The translations under genes and the position numbers were made by a program. From contig CAVCIU010000039.1 of NCBI GenBank assembly GCA_963602355.1, forward strand, positions 1 to 16,576: a DNA stretch of 16,576 nt. The letters run 5' to 3'. This DNA is from UBA791 sp963602355 (GTDB lineage: Bacteria > Cyanobacteriota > Vampirovibrionia > Gastranaerophilales > Gastranaerophilaceae). Under the pieces are notes generated by a model. The model saw only the letters and a list, made by a program, of their open reading frames with translations, had not been told where the DNA came from and ran no database searches. Each line of letters opens with the position of its first letter. The first letter of the stretch is position 1. Positions 15,155 through 16,576 of the stretch are shown here, in pieces.

Positions 15155-16217
15155 GATTGAATTAAGTTATTTTCAAAAGAATTTGGATAAATTAAAACTA
15201 GAAGATAATAAAAAATTATCATCTATAACTTCTTGGCTTGAATATTTGCTTACTAACTCAGACTTTAAGGGTAAATTCTTGATGCCTAAAAAAGCGGATA
15301 TGGCAAAGCTTTTACACGTTGGTTTAGGCACTATTCAAAACGCATATAGATTGTTAGAAGATAAAGGACTTTTGATTTCAAAGCAATGCGTGGGAACGTT
15401 TTATTCTACTGAAAATAACGAGGATTTTAGAAAATTAACTTCTAAAAAAGATATCCTTGTGAATTCAATTCTAACGTATTTTTTAACAAATAATTTTAGT
15501 AAAGGTGATAAAATACCTTCTGTCAGATTTTTTGCGGATAAGTTTAAAGCTTCAACGGCAACAATACTCCAAGTTTTGGACTCTTTAGAAAATGAAAATA
15601 TTCTTGAAAATATCAATGGTGAAAGAAAAATTTTGTCGTTGGAATTTGAAAATAAATCCCTTTCCACAAAAGAAACACTTTCAGATAAAATCTATAAAGA
15701 TTTAAAGCAGTATATTTTTGAAAACTTAAAGCAAGGCGACAAACTTTCTTCTGTGTATGATTTAGCGAAAAAGTTTAACGCAAGTGTAAAAACAGTCTAT
15801 TCTGCTATTCAAAAGTTGCAGAAGGAAGGCATATTAAAAGCCCTTTCAGGTCGCTATGGTACAGTTGTTTTAAGATTACCGAATGACAAAGTATTTTATC
15901 AAAAACCAGAAGTTTCTATTTTTGCATCAGCTTCAGAAACTTATCAATACAGATACGAAAAAATCTTAAATATTATCAAAAAAATGATTTTAGATAATTT
16001 TGAAGTTGGTTCAAAACTTCCTTCAATATCAGAACTTGCAATGCTTTTAGACGTAAATTCAAATACTATAAGAAAAACCTTTGACGTATTAAGAGAAGAA
16101 GGTCTAGTATCTTCTGTTAGAGGTCGTTATGGTGGAACATTTGTAATTGAGCTTCCTGATGTCGAATCTACTCAAACATATCAATGGCTTGCGGTTACAA
16201 ATGACTTTTCAGTTTAG
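15147..16217 (+). CDS. Regulator with four tandem GntR-type winged helices
   Basis: A 356-residue protein containing four GntR-like winged helix-turn-helix domains and no recognisable effector-binding or aminotransferase domain. They lie at about 25-87, 103-165, 178-244 and 268-336. Each has the GntR order of a G.KLPS-like strand, a recognition helix, then the L..EGL wing. Clearest are copy 4 (GSKLPSISELAMLLDVNSNT, then REEGL and GRYGGTF) and copy 3 (GDKLSSVYDLAKKFNASVKT, then KEGIL and GRYGTVV). Copies 1 and 2 are more diverged (FLMPKKADMAKLLHVGLGT; GDKIPSVRFFADKFKASTAT). It is presumably a DNA-binding protein with extended or multiple sites. No operator repeats are evident upstream. It is the last gene of the overlapping run and is followed 12 bases later by a strong hairpin. 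It may regulate its own operon, but nothing in the sequence proves it. Confidence 0.85.
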   Translation: MDKIELSYFQKNLDKLKLEDNKKLSSITSWLEYLLTNSDFKGKFLMPKKADMAKLLHVGLGTIQNAYRLLEDKGLLISKQCVGTFYSTENNEDFRKLTSKKDILVNSILTYFLTNNFSKGDKIPSVRFFADKFKASTATILQVLDSLENENILENINGERKILSLEFENKSLSTKETLSDKIYKDLKQYIFENLKQGDKLSSVYDLAKKFNASVKTVYSAIQKLQKEGILKALSGRYGTVVLRLPNDKVFYQKPEVSIFASASETYQYRYEKILNIIKKMILDNFEVGSKLPSISELAMLLDVNSNTIRKTFDVLREEGLVSSVRGRYGGTFVIELPDVESTQTYQWLAVTNDFSV

Positions 16218-16229
16218 AGTTTTATTCAA

Positions 16230-16269
16230 GAGAGGCGAAATTCATTCTGAATTTCGCCTCTCAAATTTT
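16230..16269 (+). terminator. Rho-independent terminator of the symporter-regulator operon
   Basis: A 15-base perfect stem (16230-16244 with 16248-16262, core AGAGGCGAAATTCA and its complement) closes on a 3-base TTC loop. It begins 12 bases after the stop of the winged-helix gene. The T run after the stem is short (CAAATTTTG), so it may be helped by the second hairpin that follows. Confidence 0.8.
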
Positions 16270-16274
16270 GCATT

Positions 16275-16299
16275 AAAAAAGCGGAGCTTTTGGCTCCGC
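16275..16299 (-). terminator. Rho-independent terminator of gap
   Basis: Read on the minus strand, GCGGAGC and GCTCCGC form a 7-base GC-rich stem with a 5-base CAAAA loop, followed directly by six T residues (plus-strand A run at 16275-16280). It lies 24 bases past the gap stop codon and is a textbook terminator. It could also act weakly on plus-strand transcripts. Confidence 0.88.
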
Positions 16300-16322
16300 C
16301 TTTAGTTTATTATAACTTTTGA

Positions 16323-16576
16323 TTATAATTTTTCAGCAACCATTAATGTAGTTTCTGCTAAACGAGTTGAGTAACCCATTTCATTATCATACCAAGAAAT
16401 AATTTTAACTTGGTTGCCACCCATAACTCTTGTTAATAAAGCATCAACTGTTGATGATTGAGATGTACCAACATAGTCAGATGATACTAATGGTTCTTCT
16501 GTATAGCATAATACATGACCATCAGCGCCTTCTTTTAATGCTGCATTAACTTCTTCAACTGTTACGTCTTTAGAAA
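16323..16576 (-). CDS. gap: Glyceraldehyde-3-phosphate dehydrogenase, C-terminal part
   Basis: The last 83 residues of a glycolytic GAPDH, which oxidatively phosphorylates glyceraldehyde-3-phosphate using NAD(P)+. The 5' part, including the catalytic cysteine, lies beyond the right edge of the window. Diagnostic strings are VTVEEVNAALKEGADG, EEPLVSSDYVGTSQSSTVDA, and IISWYDNEMGYSTRLAETTL, which contains the nicotinamide-contacting asparagine of the YDNE motif. The common tryptophan after YDNE is methionine here, a variant found in other GAPDHs. The reading frame is intact to TAA at 16325-16323, and a strong terminator follows. Coenzyme preference cannot be judged from this piece. Confidence 0.96.
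   Translation of the reverse strand, partial: SKDVTVEEVNAALKEGADGHVLCYTEEPLVSSDYVGTSQSSTVDALLTRVMGGNQVKIISWYDNEMGYSTRLAETTLMVAEKL

Overview
The window is AT-rich bacterial DNA (roughly one third G+C by eye) and densely coding. Many genes touch or overlap. There are no RNA genes, insertion sequences, phage genes or CRISPR arrays, so it reads as ordinary chromosome. The lineage is best guessed as a low-GC non-photosynthetic relative of cyanobacteria (Vampirovibrionia/Melainabacteria, for example gut Gastranaerophilales). The main pointer is the GyrA-box variant QNRATRGK, which I recall from cyanobacterial GyrA proteins. TPR-rich content and low GC are compatible with this but not diagnostic. 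A Firmicute-like or Elusimicrobium-like host is not excluded.

Layout. 1-547 (-): deoC, cut by the window edge. 710-3194 (+): a divergent GH13-type glycosidase followed by a 59-residue membrane protein. 3200-3988 (-): a six-repeat TPR protein. 4102-5783 (+): two tandem paralogous secreted proteins whose C-terminal halves look like the helical hairpin of TolC-family proteins. 5780-7543 (-): a 587-residue all-TPR protein. 7629-11993 (+): gyrA, a stand-alone MshEN-like domain protein and a B12-type radical SAM protein. 12072-16217 (+): a tightly overlapping five-gene run. It encodes a DAACS-family symporter, an unrecognised cysteine-rich protein with an internal duplication, a BcrA/HgdC-type activase-like ATPase, YraN, and a regulator made of four GntR-type winged helices. 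16323-16576 (-): the 3' end of gap (GAPDH), cut by the right edge. Back-to-back hairpin terminators at 16230-16300 separate the last two units.

The most interesting part is 12072-16217. It has a good sigma70-like promoter in front, four overlapping gene junctions and a strong hairpin behind, so it is probably one transcript. It pairs a transporter lacking the arginines used to bind acidic side chains with an activase-like Fe-S ATPase. The canonical dehydratase subunits are absent; in their place is a small duplicated Cys protein whose tail resembles the end of a 2-hydroxyacyl-CoA dehydratase subunit. The last gene encodes an effector-less quadruple winged-helix protein. Whether these act together is inference.

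Two genes (4102 + and 7543 -) have a -10 box ending 6-7 bases before the ATG and no convincing Shine-Dalgarno sequence, suggesting leaderless transcripts. Other genes (deoC, the 3988 TPR gene, gyrA, the symporter) have normal ribosome binding sites.
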